64,000 nucleotides of DNA from Ulvibacterium sp965248315 (GTDB taxonomy: Bacteria > Bacteroidota > Bacteroidia > Flavobacteriales > Flavobacteriaceae): the NCBI RefSeq assembly GCF_965248315.1, contig NZ_CBDFIX010000002.1, positions 2,108,001 through 2,172,000 of the forward strand. Reading direction: 5' to 3'. The position numbers and the translations under genes are program-made. Below, piece after piece: positions 17,141 to 25,329 of this stretch. Each line of letters opens with the position of its first letter. Position 1 is the first letter of the stretch. The notes beneath the pieces were generated by a model. It did not search any database and was not told where the DNA came from. It saw nothing but the letters and a program-made list of their open reading frames with translations.

Positions 17141-17178
17141 GCCCAAGTTTTTCCAAAACTTGTTGGCCGAATTGACCC
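17141..17178. repeat. 38-bp direct repeat, copy 2
   Basis: Second identical copy, 81 bases downstream of the first when measured start to start. The 43 bases between the copies are not repeated. Confidence 0.9.
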
Positions 17179-17297
17179 TGATCAGACATCGTATGTCCAA
17201 GATGAAATAAGAAATTGGCCGACTTCAATTTTAATTTTTCGCCCTTCTGTTTTTCAATAGAAAATCAGCCTAAACAATGAGGGCAAAAATACTAATA

Positions 17298-17320
17298 TTT
17301 TCCACAATTTTTGTTGATAA
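17298..17320. promoter_or_regulatory. Pair of DnaA-box-like 9-mers upstream of gyrB
   Basis: TTTTCCACA at 17298-17306 and, inverted, TTATCAACA at 17312-17320 each differ by one base from TTATCCACA. They lie in an AT-rich stretch 50-70 bases upstream of the gyrB -7 box. Confidence 0.4.
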
Positions 17321-17369
17321 CTTAGATGCTTTAAAGAGAGTAAAACACTATATTCCATGGGGTTTTCCG

Positions 17370-17377
17370 TATATTTG
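17370..17377 (+). promoter_or_regulatory. -7 promoter element TATATTTG for gyrB
   Basis: An exact TAnnTTTG match, 110 bases upstream of the gyrB start. No TTG at the right spacing was found. Confidence 0.5.
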
Positions 17378-17486
17378 TAAGATTGCAAAAATTGAATGGG
17401 ACCAAGCCTTTGAAAAAAGTAAATAGCTACTGATTTTCATGGGCTCCCAATGGATATTGGGAAGGTGAAAACAACTTTTAAATTCT

Positions 17487-19427
17487 ATGAGCGAAGAAGC
17501 AAAAAAGAGGAATTATTCGGCCGATAGTATTCAGGCCCTTGAAGGGATGGAGCATGTACGTATGCGTCCATCCATGTACATTGGGGATGTAGGTGTCCGG
17601 GGATTGCACCATTTGGTCTATGAGGTAGTGGATAACTCCATAGATGAGGCCATGGGGGGGCATTGTGATACGATTAGTGTAACCATAAATAAGGACAATT
17701 CCATAACCGTAAGGGATAATGGTAGGGGAATTCCTGTTGACCTTCATAAAAAGGAAGGTGTCTCTGCCTTGGAAGTGGTCATGACCAAAATTGGGGCGGG
17801 GGGAAAATTCGATAAGGATTCCTATAAGGTTTCGGGAGGTCTTCACGGTGTAGGTGTTTCTGTGGTCAATGCGCTTTCCGATCATCTGAAGGCTACGGTA
17901 TACAGGGATGGTAAAATATGGGAGCAGGAATATGAAAGGGGAAAGACGCTGTATCCCGTTAAAAGTGTTGGGGAAACAAAGGAAAGGGGAACATTGGTCA
18001 CCTTCCATCCGGATGAAACCATATTCACCCAAACCATAGAATATAGCTATGAAACCTTGGCCAATAGGATGCGGGAGCTTTCATACCTAAACAAAGGTGT
18101 AACCATAAGCATAACGGACGAACGTGAGAAAGGTGAGGATGGTGAATTCATTTCTGAAACCTTTTATTCCGACGAAGGACTAAGGGAATTTGTACGTTTC
18201 TTGGATGGTAACCGGGAGGCTTTGATTCAAAATGTCATCGCCATGGAGGGTGAAAAAAATGACATCCCCGTTGAGGTGGCCATGATCTACAACACAAGTT
18301 ACACAGAGAATTTACATTCTTATGTGAACAATATCAATACCCATGAGGGAGGAACCCATTTATCAGGATTCAGAAGGGGGCTAACCACTACATTAAAAAA
18401 GTATGCGGATGCCTCGGGAATGTTGGATAAACTAAAATTTGAGGTTCAAGGTGATGACTTTAGGGAAGGATTAACGGCCATAGTTTCGGTGAAGGTAGCC
18501 GAACCACAGTTTGAGGGGCAGACCAAGACCAAACTGGGCAATAGGGAAGTATCCTCAGCAGTTTCCCAGGCCGTTTCCGAAATGTTGACCAATTATTTGG
18601 AGGAGCACCCGGATGATGCCAAAGTGATTGTTCAGAAGGTCATTCTGGCTGCCCAAGCTAGGCATGCAGCTACCAAGGCCCGGGAAATGGTACAACGAAA
18701 ATCACCCATGAGCATTGGGGGATTACCCGGAAAATTGGCGGATTGCTCTGAGCAGGATCCCGCAAAATGCGAATTATTCCTAGTAGAGGGGGACTCTGCG
18801 GGCGGAACGGCTAAAATGGGTAGGGAACGTAGCTTTCAGGCTATTTTACCGCTTAGAGGGAAGATTTTGAATGTTGAAAAGGCCATGCAGCATAAGGTTT
18901 TCGAGAATGAAGAAATCAAAAACATCTATACGGCCCTTGGAGTTACCATCGGGACCGAAGAGGATAGCAAAGCCCTGAACCTGGAAAAATTGCGGTATCA
19001 CAAGGTGGTTATTATGTGTGATGCGGACGTTGATGGTAGCCATATCGAAACTTTGATCCTCACCTTCTTTTTCAGATATATGCGAGAATTGATAGAAGCA
19101 GGACATGTCTACATAGCTACCCCACCGCTTTACCTGGTCAAAAAAGGTAGTAAGAAACGGTACGCTTGGAACGATAGTGATCGTGACGAGATTATAGAGA
19201 GTTTTGGTGGAGCCGCTTCGGTGCAACGCTACAAGGGTCTTGGGGAAATGAACGCTGAACAGTTGGCGGATACTACCATGAACCCGGAATTCAGGACTTT
19301 ACGCCAAGTTACTATAGATAATGCTACGGAATCTGATCGTATTTTTTCCATGCTTATGGGAGATGAGGTACCGCCAAGGAGGGAATTTATAGAGAAAAAT
19401 GCCGTTTATGCGAACATTGATGCATAA
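17487..19427 (+). CDS. gyrB: DNA gyrase subunit B
   Basis: The ATPase subunit of gyrase, which introduces negative supercoils with GyrA. At 646 residues it has the short GyrB form without the large insertion of E. coli. The GHKL ATPase shows EVVDNSIDEA, DNGRGIPVD and GGLHGVGVSVVNALS. The TOPRIM domain shows EGDSAGGTA and CDADVDGSHI. The end contains GDEVPPRREFIEKNA, the standard GyrB tail. ParE is the main alternative, but QRYKGLGEMNAEQL together with this tail favours GyrB. It is a single gene, ended by a strong hairpin. Confidence 0.95.
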   Translation: MSEEAKKRNYSADSIQALEGMEHVRMRPSMYIGDVGVRGLHHLVYEVVDNSIDEAMGGHCDTISVTINKDNSITVRDNGRGIPVDLHKKEGVSALEVVMTKIGAGGKFDKDSYKVSGGLHGVGVSVVNALSDHLKATVYRDGKIWEQEYERGKTLYPVKSVGETKERGTLVTFHPDETIFTQTIEYSYETLANRMRELSYLNKGVTISITDEREKGEDGEFISETFYSDEGLREFVRFLDGNREALIQNVIAMEGEKNDIPVEVAMIYNTSYTENLHSYVNNINTHEGGTHLSGFRRGLTTTLKKYADASGMLDKLKFEVQGDDFREGLTAIVSVKVAEPQFEGQTKTKLGNREVSSAVSQAVSEMLTNYLEEHPDDAKVIVQKVILAAQARHAATKAREMVQRKSPMSIGGLPGKLADCSEQDPAKCELFLVEGDSAGGTAKMGRERSFQAILPLRGKILNVEKAMQHKVFENEEIKNIYTALGVTIGTEEDSKALNLEKLRYHKVVIMCDADVDGSHIETLILTFFFRYMRELIEAGHVYIATPPLYLVKKGSKKRYAWNDSDRDEIIESFGGAASVQRYKGLGEMNAEQLADTTMNPEFRTLRQVTIDNATESDRIFSMLMGDEVPPRREFIEKNAVYANIDA

Positions 19428-19446
19428 GAATTGGCACTTCACAACA

Positions 19447-19476
19447 AAAACCCTGACAGTTATGTCGGGGTTTTTT
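19447..19476 (+). terminator. Intrinsic terminator of gyrB
   Basis: A 10-bp stem (AACCCTGACA with TGTCGGGGTT, one G-T pair) with loop GTTA and a run of T residues, 20 bases after the stop codon. Confidence 0.9.
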
Positions 19477-19498
19477 AGTTTTAGGGAAAAATCATACA

Positions 19499-20515
19499 AT
19501 GAAAACTGTAGTTTCCTTATTTCTAGCCCTATTCGGGTTTCAAGTAATCCTTTCACAGTCCAATATCAATGATTTATTGGCGGCCGGTCTGGAGGATGCC
19601 GAACGGTATACCAATGATTACCTGGCACCAGTTTCCGAAGGAGCAATGCACAGTATCTCCAATGGATGGTATAACTCGGGAGAATCTAAACCCTTAGGTG
19701 GTTTTGAAATTTCAATTATTGGGAATGTATCTTCCTTCAAGAATAAGGATGATAAAAAGGCATTTACTTTAAATACAGCCGATTATGAAAACCTTCAATT
19801 TGTTGACGGCAGTACGGCGAGACCCGTTTCAACGGCCTTGGGTGACCTAGAGGGCATACGCGTCTTCGTTGAAGCAGAAATAGCTCCAGGTATAACTGAA
19901 CGTGAAGAATTTGAACTGCCTTCCGGGCTTGCTTCTGAGGACATCAATGTAATTCCCTCGGCTTTTTTGCAAGCAAGTGTTGGGTTGTTTAAGGGAACTG
20001 AGGTAAAAGCCCGTTTTTTTCCTAAAATCAATACGGACGATATCGCGGCAGGGCTCTATGGTTTTGGCATTCAGCACGAATTTACAAGCCATTTGCCTGC
20101 GGAAAGGCTATTTCCATTGGCCATTTCCGGTGTGATCGGATATACCCATTTGGACGCTACCTATGATTTCAGTACTACGGATATTATAGCCGGTCAAAAC
20201 CAAAGAATAGATCTGGTTATGAATACTTGGGTCTTTCAGGCGGTTGCCTCTACCAAGCTTCCCGTTATCAACTTTTATGGTGGAATAGGATATATGACCG
20301 GTAAATCCTCTACGGATATTTTGGGAACCTACATTGTACAATCGGGCCCTTTTCAACAAACCTATACCGATCCTTTTTCAGTAGAACAGGACGCAAGTGG
20401 TGTTAGGGCCAATATCGGAACAAAGTTAAAACTGGGATTCTTTAGATTAAATGTAGACTATACCTTGGCCGAATTCAATAATCTTGCCGTAGGTATAAAT
20501 TTCGGCTTTAGATAA
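19499..20515 (+). CDS. DUF6588 family exported (outer-membrane) protein
   Basis: A 338-residue protein with signal peptide ending near VILSQ. It resembles DUF6588, a flavobacterial family of unknown function: the opening NINDLLAAGLEDAERYTNDYLAPVSEGAMH is the part I recognise. The rest alternates short beta-strands with Gly and aromatic residues (YGFGIQHEF, NFYGGIGYMTG) and ends in NLAVGINFGFR, in keeping with a small outer-membrane barrel. Transcription seems independent of gyrB because a terminator lies between them, and a second terminator follows it. Confidence 0.8.
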   Translation: MKTVVSLFLALFGFQVILSQSNINDLLAAGLEDAERYTNDYLAPVSEGAMHSISNGWYNSGESKPLGGFEISIIGNVSSFKNKDDKKAFTLNTADYENLQFVDGSTARPVSTALGDLEGIRVFVEAEIAPGITEREEFELPSGLASEDINVIPSAFLQASVGLFKGTEVKARFFPKINTDDIAAGLYGFGIQHEFTSHLPAERLFPLAISGVIGYTHLDATYDFSTTDIIAGQNQRIDLVMNTWVFQAVASTKLPVINFYGGIGYMTGKSSTDILGTYIVQSGPFQQTYTDPFSVEQDASGVRANIGTKLKLGFFRLNVDYTLAEFNNLAVGINFGFR

Positions 20516-20527
20516 TGAAGCATAATG

Positions 20528-20566
20528 AAAAGACCGTTGGTACATTAATCGCACCAACGGTCTTTT
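20528..20566. terminator. Bidirectional terminator
   Basis: A perfect 14-bp stem AAAAGACCGTTGGT/ACCAACGGTCTTTT with an 11-base loop, between the convergent DUF6588 gene and the lipocalin-like gene. Confidence 0.92.
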
Positions 20567-20588
20567 ATTGTGTATCAACCTTCTATTT

Positions 20589-20960
20589 TTATTCCCTGAT
20601 TGCAAAGGGATTTCCGTTCATGTCTTCCAACATACTTCCGTCTTGGGATTCTTTTAGGATTACGAGGTCGTCACCTCTATCCAATCCAGGATAGGAAATA
20701 GTGTATATACCATCTTCCTGACTCCACTTAAAGTCAGTTTTAATGGTAATCTTGCCATTTTCTATACCATGGTATCTGCCAAGATAGGCATCATTAAAAA
20801 TCCATTCCTCGCGGAACGTTTGGTTTTGTGTCTTGCCTGTGGATATTTCTGCGACATTGGACCAAATTCCAATAACTTGATCGTTATTCTCGGCTATTCG
20901 GGAACAATTGCTAACGGAGATAATGGCCATGATCGCCAGAAATGAAAAAAGCTTTTTCAT
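20589..20960 (-). CDS. Exported lipocalin-like hypothetical protein (123 aa)
   Basis: A short exported protein: the hydrophobic leader (residues 4-17) ends at VSNC, so it may be a lipoprotein with Cys19, although Asn before the Cys is not typical. The mature part starts with VIGIWSNVAE and continues with EEWIFNDAYLGRYHGIENGKI, DFKWSQEDGIYTISY and a closing GDDLVILKESQDGS. That order, with WxN near the start and a final Gln/Glu-rich strand, suggests a small lipocalin-like barrel of the kind common in Bacteroidota. The ligand is unknown. It converges on DUF6588 across a shared terminator. Confidence 0.65.
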   Translation of the reverse strand: MKKLFSFLAIMAIISVSNCSRIAENNDQVIGIWSNVAEISTGKTQNQTFREEWIFNDAYLGRYHGIENGKITIKTDFKWSQEDGIYTISYPGLDRGDDLVILKESQDGSMLEDMNGNPFAIRE

Positions 20961-21173
20961 TTTGTAGGTTTTCTGATTCGGGGTTTGGTATATCTGAGAA
21001 CGCTCAATGAACCATTGATATTGCTAAAATTCGACGTATGGCACTATAATATGATTTTCTTCGTTGAATGGTCATTTTTTTTAACAACCTTTAATTAATT
21101 TATGGGTTTTGAAAACACTAAGAAGAACATAGATTAAACTGATTTTTGTCATTTTTTATCAAGGTAGAATCCC

Positions 21174-21182
21174 TACTTTTGC
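21174..21182 (+). promoter_or_regulatory. -7 promoter element TACTTTTGC for mdh
   Basis: An exact TAnnTTTG match ending 33 bases before the mdh start. A TTG at 21146 lies 25 bases upstream, a little far for the usual -33 element. Confidence 0.5.
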
Positions 21183-21215
21183 AGTGTTAAAAAACAACTA
21201 ATAAATTATACGAAT

Positions 21216-22142
21216 ATGAAAGTTACCGTAGTAGGGGCAGGTGCCGTTGGCGCTAGTTGCGCGGAGTACATTGCCATAAAGGATTTTGCATCGGAAGTAG
21301 TATTGTTGGATATTAAGGAAGGGTATGCCGAGGGCAAGGCCATGGATTTAATGCAGACCGCTTCCCTTAATGGTTTTGATACTAAAATAACCGGTATAAC
21401 CAACGATTACTCCAAAACTGCGGGAAGCAATATAGCGGTCATAACATCGGGGGTTCCAAGAAAACCCGGTATGACCCGCGAAGAACTCATAGGAATTAAT
21501 GCAGGAATCGTTAAGACCGTATCTTCTAACTTATTGGAACATTCCCCCAATGCCATTTTAATTGTGGTAAGTAATCCTATGGATACCATGACCTATTTGG
21601 TTCACAAATCCACGAACCTTCCCAAGAACAAGATTATTGGAATGGGCGGTGCTTTGGATAGTGCGCGTTTCAAATACAGACTTGCAGAGGCTTTGGAAGC
21701 CCCTATTTCCGATATAGATGGCATGGTAATCGGTGGTCACAGTGATACCGGGATGGTACCTTTAGCTTCGCATGCCACCAGAAATAGTATTAATGTAACG
21801 GAGTTTTTAACTGAGGAAAGACTCTCCCAAGTAGTAGAGGATACCAAAGTGGGAGGTGCCACATTGACCAAACTTTTAGGAACCAGTGCTTGGTATGCCC
21901 CGGGGGCTGCCGTTTCTAGCTTGGTACAGGCCATTGCCTGCGATCAAAAGAAGATGTTTCCCTGCTCTACCTACTTGGAAGGTGAATACGGTCTTGAAGA
22001 TATTTGTATAGGAGTGCCTGTGTTACTGGGTAAAAACGGAATAGAGGAAATTGTGAACGTTCCTTTGAGCGAAGCCGAAAAAAACAAAATGAAGGAAAGC
22101 GCCGCGGGAGTCTCCAAAACCAATGGATTGTTGGAACTTTAG
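21216..22142 (+). CDS. mdh: Malate dehydrogenase (NAD)
   Basis: It oxidises malate to oxaloacetate in the TCA cycle. The 308-residue length fits the LDH-like Mdh of Bacteroidota. The Rossmann motif is GAGAVGA (residues 7-13). Substrate-binding arginines lie in GVPRKPGMTRE, the active-site region is GGHSDTGMVPL with the catalytic His, and SNPMDTMTYL is the usual nucleotide-side loop. Lactate dehydrogenase is less likely because of the two Arg in the GVPRKPG loop. It has its own promoter-like element and a very strong terminator, so it is a single gene. Confidence 0.95.
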   Translation: MKVTVVGAGAVGASCAEYIAIKDFASEVVLLDIKEGYAEGKAMDLMQTASLNGFDTKITGITNDYSKTAGSNIAVITSGVPRKPGMTREELIGINAGIVKTVSSNLLEHSPNAILIVVSNPMDTMTYLVHKSTNLPKNKIIGMGGALDSARFKYRLAEALEAPISDIDGMVIGGHSDTGMVPLASHATRNSINVTEFLTEERLSQVVEDTKVGGATLTKLLGTSAWYAPGAAVSSLVQAIACDQKKMFPCSTYLEGEYGLEDICIGVPVLLGKNGIEEIVNVPLSEAEKNKMKESAAGVSKTNGLLEL

Positions 22143-22170
22143 CCCCCTCTTTAGGACGAAAATGCATATA

Positions 22171-22208
22171 AAGCCTCCTACCGATTACTATCGGTAGGAG
22201 GCTTTCGT
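22171..22208 (+). terminator. Intrinsic terminator of mdh
   Basis: A perfect 15-bp stem AAGCCTCCTACCGAT/ATCGGTAGGAGGCTT with loop TACT, 29 bases after the stop codon, followed by CGTTTTT. Confidence 0.93.
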
Positions 22209-22231
22209 TTTTACAATTACTCACAAATATA

Positions 22232-22262
22232 TTGCCAAATCCTAGTGTAAATCATATATTTG
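22232..22262 (+). promoter_or_regulatory. secDF promoter (TTG-N20-TATATTTG)
   Basis: TTG at 22232-22234 and TATATTTG at 22255-22262 have a 20-base spacer and fit the Bacteroidota consensus well. The predicted start of transcription is near 22270, about 30 bases before the ATG. Confidence 0.75.
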
Positions 22263-22300
22263 CACGCTGTTACAAAAAGCATTCACAAAACACTTAATCA

Positions 22301-25276
22301 ATGCAAAATAAAGGACTTATAAAACTTTTTGCTTTTTTGTTTGGGTTGGTAAGCATCTACCAATTATCCTACACGTTCATCACCGGTAAGGTTGAAAAAG
22401 AAGCAGAAGTTTTTGCCGAGAATCGGATATCGGAAGCTGAGGACGATTACGTAGCAAAGCGTGAAACGTTGGAGGCCAGATATTTGGATTCTATTGGTGC
22501 GAACCCGATTTTAGGATATACCTCGTATGATGATGCCAAGAAGAAGGAACTAAATAAAGGTTTGGACCTTAAGGGTGGTATAAACGTAACCCTCCAAATT
22601 TCCGTAAAGGATATTTTAAAAGGACTGGCGAATAACACCAAAAATCCAATTTTCAATAAGGCCTTGGCAGACGCCGATGCTGCTTCCAAAAGCAGTGACG
22701 ATACCTATCTGGAATTGTTTTTTGATGCTTTTGATCAGATAAAAGGGGACACCCAATTAGCCTCTCCGGATATTTTTGCGAACAAAGGGTTAAGCGATGA
22801 AATTAATTTTCAGATGACGGATGATGAGGTAAAACCCATCATTAGAAGGAAAATTGACGAATCGATCGTTTCTGCGTTTGAGGTGCTTCGCGAAAGGATT
22901 GATGGATTTGGAGTTACCCAGCCCAATATCCAGCGGGAGGGGAATTCCGGGCGAATCTTGGTGGAACTACCTGGAGCAAAGGATATTGCAAGGGCACAAG
23001 ATCTTCTTTCAAGTACGGCCCAATTGGAGTTCTGGGAGACCTATAGCCCCAGCAATCAAAGTATTTCCCAATTCTTTATTGCTGCCAATGAACGATTGAA
23101 ATCTTTGGTGGATACCACTTCAGTAGAAGAGCCGGTAAAAGAAGAATCTGAACTGGATTCCCTGCTATCCGATGTTGCTGAAGACTCATTGGATATCGCC
23201 AACCAAATAAATCCGGTCTTCGATTTAATCGCCGGACCTGGAAGTGGTTATGCCATTGCAAAGGTGGCTATAAAGGATACTGCCAAATTTGGAAATTATT
23301 TGCGAATGCCGGAGACACGTAGATTGTTGCCTGCGGATATACGTTTTGCTAAATTTTTGTGGGAACGGCCTTCTGCCGAAAATGCGGAAGTAGTGGATTT
23401 ATACGCACTTAAATCCAACCGTGATGCAGTTCCGAGAATAAGCGGGGATGTTGTTAGTGATGCGCGGGATGACTTTGATCAATTTGGAAAACCGGCAGTT
23501 ACTATGACCATGAATACCAAAGGAGCCAAGGAATGGGAAAAACTGACCGGGGATGCCTTTACCAACCAAACCGGTATTGCCATCGTCTTGGATAACAAAG
23601 TATATACGGCGCCGGGAGTATCCTCAGGACCTATTTCCGGGGGACGTTCGGAAATTACGGGAACCTTTACCGTAAATGAGACCAAGGATATCGCAAACGT
23701 ATTACGCGCTGGAAAGTTACCTGCATCAGCTGAAATCATTCAATCGGAAATTGTGGGTCCTTCTTTGGGGCAAGAGGCTATAGATAGTGGTTTTATGTCC
23801 TTTATGATCGCCATGTCCATTGTTTTGGTATGGATGATTTTCTACTACGGAAAAGCGGGAATATTTGCGGACATTGCTTTGCTGTTGAACATCCTTTTGA
23901 TTTTTGGGGTACTTACCAGTTTGGGGGCCGTACTTACTTTACCTGGTATTGCGGGTATTGTATTGACCATAGGGATGTCCGTAGATGCCAATGTGCTTAT
24001 TTTTGAACGTGTTAAGGAAGAACTGGCAAAGGGCAAGGGTAAGGGAGAGGCAGTGGCCGATGGTTTTAGCAATGCCTTATCCTCTATTTTGGATGCCAAC
24101 GTTACTACGGGTCTTACAGCCATTATACTATTTGTTTTTGGTTCCGGTCCCATTAAGGGTTTTGCGACCACGCTTTTAATCGGTATTCTTACCTCCTTGT
24201 TCACTGCTATCTTCATTACACGTCTATTGGTAGATTGGTACATAAGCGGAAAAGGTAGAACACTTGATTTCTCCACCGCGATTACTAAAAACTTGTTCAA
24301 GAACATCAATATTAATTTCTTGGGCAAGCGAAAAATAGCCTATGTCATTTCCTTGATATTGGTAGGTGTCGGAGTCTTTTCCCTAGTCACACAAGGTTTA
24401 CAACAGGGTGTTGATTTTATCGGTGGCCGTTCGTATCAAATACGTTTTGAGCAGGCGGTAAACCCCTCGGAAATTGCATCTGAACTAAATGCTGTATTTG
24501 GAAGTGGTACCAATGTCAAGACTTTTGGGGAAGCCAATCAGATAAAGGTGACCACACCATACAAAGTAGACGTAGAGGGAATTGAGGTAGATAATGAAAT
24601 CCAGACCAAATTATACTCTTCACTACAAAAATATTTGCCCGATGGTACCAGTATGGATGACTTTAGAGTGGGAAGTGGAGAAAAATCCATTGGTATTTTG
24701 CAGTCCATAAAAGTTGGCCCTACTATTGCGGATGATATAAAAAACAATGCCTTCTTGGCTATCATTGGTTCCTTGGCGGTAGTGTTTCTATATATTTTGC
24801 TTCGATTTAGAAGATGGCAGTTTTCATTGGGTGCCGTCGTCGCCGTATTCCATGATGTCATGATCGTTCTTGGAGTATTTTCGTTGTTCGGTACTATTAT
24901 GCCGTTTAACATGGAAATTGACCAAGCCTTTATTGCTGCCATACTAACCGTAATCGGTTATTCCCTAAATGATACCGTGGTGGTCTTTGATCGAATCCGG
25001 GAGATTATTGGCGAGCGGGGTTGGAAAGCCGGGGATAACATTAATTTGGCCGTAAACAGTACGTTAAGCCGAACATTGAATACATCGTTAACGACCTTGA
25101 TCGTGTTGTTGGCCATATTCATCTTCGGTGGTGAATCGCTTCGCGGCTTTATGTTTGCCATGATCATAGGGGTCATAGTAGGTACCTATTCCTCTGTTTT
25201 TATCGCAACGCCTGTTATGTTCGATACCATACGGAAGAAAATAGTGAAACCCAAAGCTGAAAAGGCGATGGCCTAG
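22301..25276 (+). CDS. secDF: Protein translocase subunit SecDF (fused)
   Basis: The accessory translocase that uses proton motive force to pull proteins through SecYEG. SecD and SecF are joined in one 991-residue chain, as is normal in Bacteroidota. The SecD half has a first helix at about 7-26, a periplasmic P1 region with LDLKGGINVTLQI, and a membrane block with GMSVDANVLIFERVKEEL. The SecF half begins near residue 665, with its own GVDFIGGRSYQIRF and the SecF hallmark YSLNDTVVVFDRIRE. The Asp-containing membrane motifs needed for proton flow are present. It is a single gene between promoter and terminator. Confidence 0.96.
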   Translation: MQNKGLIKLFAFLFGLVSIYQLSYTFITGKVEKEAEVFAENRISEAEDDYVAKRETLEARYLDSIGANPILGYTSYDDAKKKELNKGLDLKGGINVTLQISVKDILKGLANNTKNPIFNKALADADAASKSSDDTYLELFFDAFDQIKGDTQLASPDIFANKGLSDEINFQMTDDEVKPIIRRKIDESIVSAFEVLRERIDGFGVTQPNIQREGNSGRILVELPGAKDIARAQDLLSSTAQLEFWETYSPSNQSISQFFIAANERLKSLVDTTSVEEPVKEESELDSLLSDVAEDSLDIANQINPVFDLIAGPGSGYAIAKVAIKDTAKFGNYLRMPETRRLLPADIRFAKFLWERPSAENAEVVDLYALKSNRDAVPRISGDVVSDARDDFDQFGKPAVTMTMNTKGAKEWEKLTGDAFTNQTGIAIVLDNKVYTAPGVSSGPISGGRSEITGTFTVNETKDIANVLRAGKLPASAEIIQSEIVGPSLGQEAIDSGFMSFMIAMSIVLVWMIFYYGKAGIFADIALLLNILLIFGVLTSLGAVLTLPGIAGIVLTIGMSVDANVLIFERVKEELAKGKGKGEAVADGFSNALSSILDANVTTGLTAIILFVFGSGPIKGFATTLLIGILTSLFTAIFITRLLVDWYISGKGRTLDFSTAITKNLFKNININFLGKRKIAYVISLILVGVGVFSLVTQGLQQGVDFIGGRSYQIRFEQAVNPSEIASELNAVFGSGTNVKTFGEANQIKVTTPYKVDVEGIEVDNEIQTKLYSSLQKYLPDGTSMDDFRVGSGEKSIGILQSIKVGPTIADDIKNNAFLAIIGSLAVVFLYILLRFRRWQFSLGAVVAVFHDVMIVLGVFSLFGTIMPFNMEIDQAFIAAILTVIGYSLNDTVVVFDRIREIIGERGWKAGDNINLAVNSTLSRTLNTSLTTLIVLLAIFIFGGESLRGFMFAMIIGVIVGTYSSVFIATPVMFDTIRKKIVKPKAEKAMA

Positions 25277-25303
25277 TATACCAAATGTATTGATAGATTT
25301 TTT

Positions 25304-25329
25304 AAAAGCCGTCCTAGGACGGCTTTTTA
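25304..25329. terminator. Terminator of secDF that overlaps the end of the convergent ABC gene
   Basis: Stem AAAAGCCGTCC/GGACGGCTTTT with T-tracts on both sides. The TAG stop of the minus-strand ABC gene (25314-25316) lies at the top of this hairpin. Confidence 0.85.

Larger units (their letters stand above)
16906..17486. other. 581-bp intergenic region between asnB and gyrB holding repeats, hairpins and DnaA-box-like sites
   Basis: No protein gene is visible. From left to right it holds an imperfect hairpin at about 16934-16965 (TGTTGG pairing with CCAACA around a CTTTATATAAAG palindrome), a strong terminator at 17028-17052, two 38-bp direct repeats with a REP-like element between them, two DnaA-box-like 9-mers near 17300-17320, and a -7 promoter box at 17370. 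A minus-strand open frame across the repeats is only an artefact of the duplication. Confidence 0.7.

Noticed and set aside
17060..17178. CRISPR array
   Set aside because: Only two repeats, with no regular spacer series and no cas gene in the window.
17015..17200. Minus-strand open frame with a repeated 12-residue peptide
   Set aside because: The peptide repeat only reflects the 38-bp DNA repeat; no start signal, no family and a terminator runs through it.
17478..18032. Long minus-strand open frame inside gyrB
   Set aside because: It lies antisense to a clearly conserved gene and shows no domain, so it is a shadow of codon bias.
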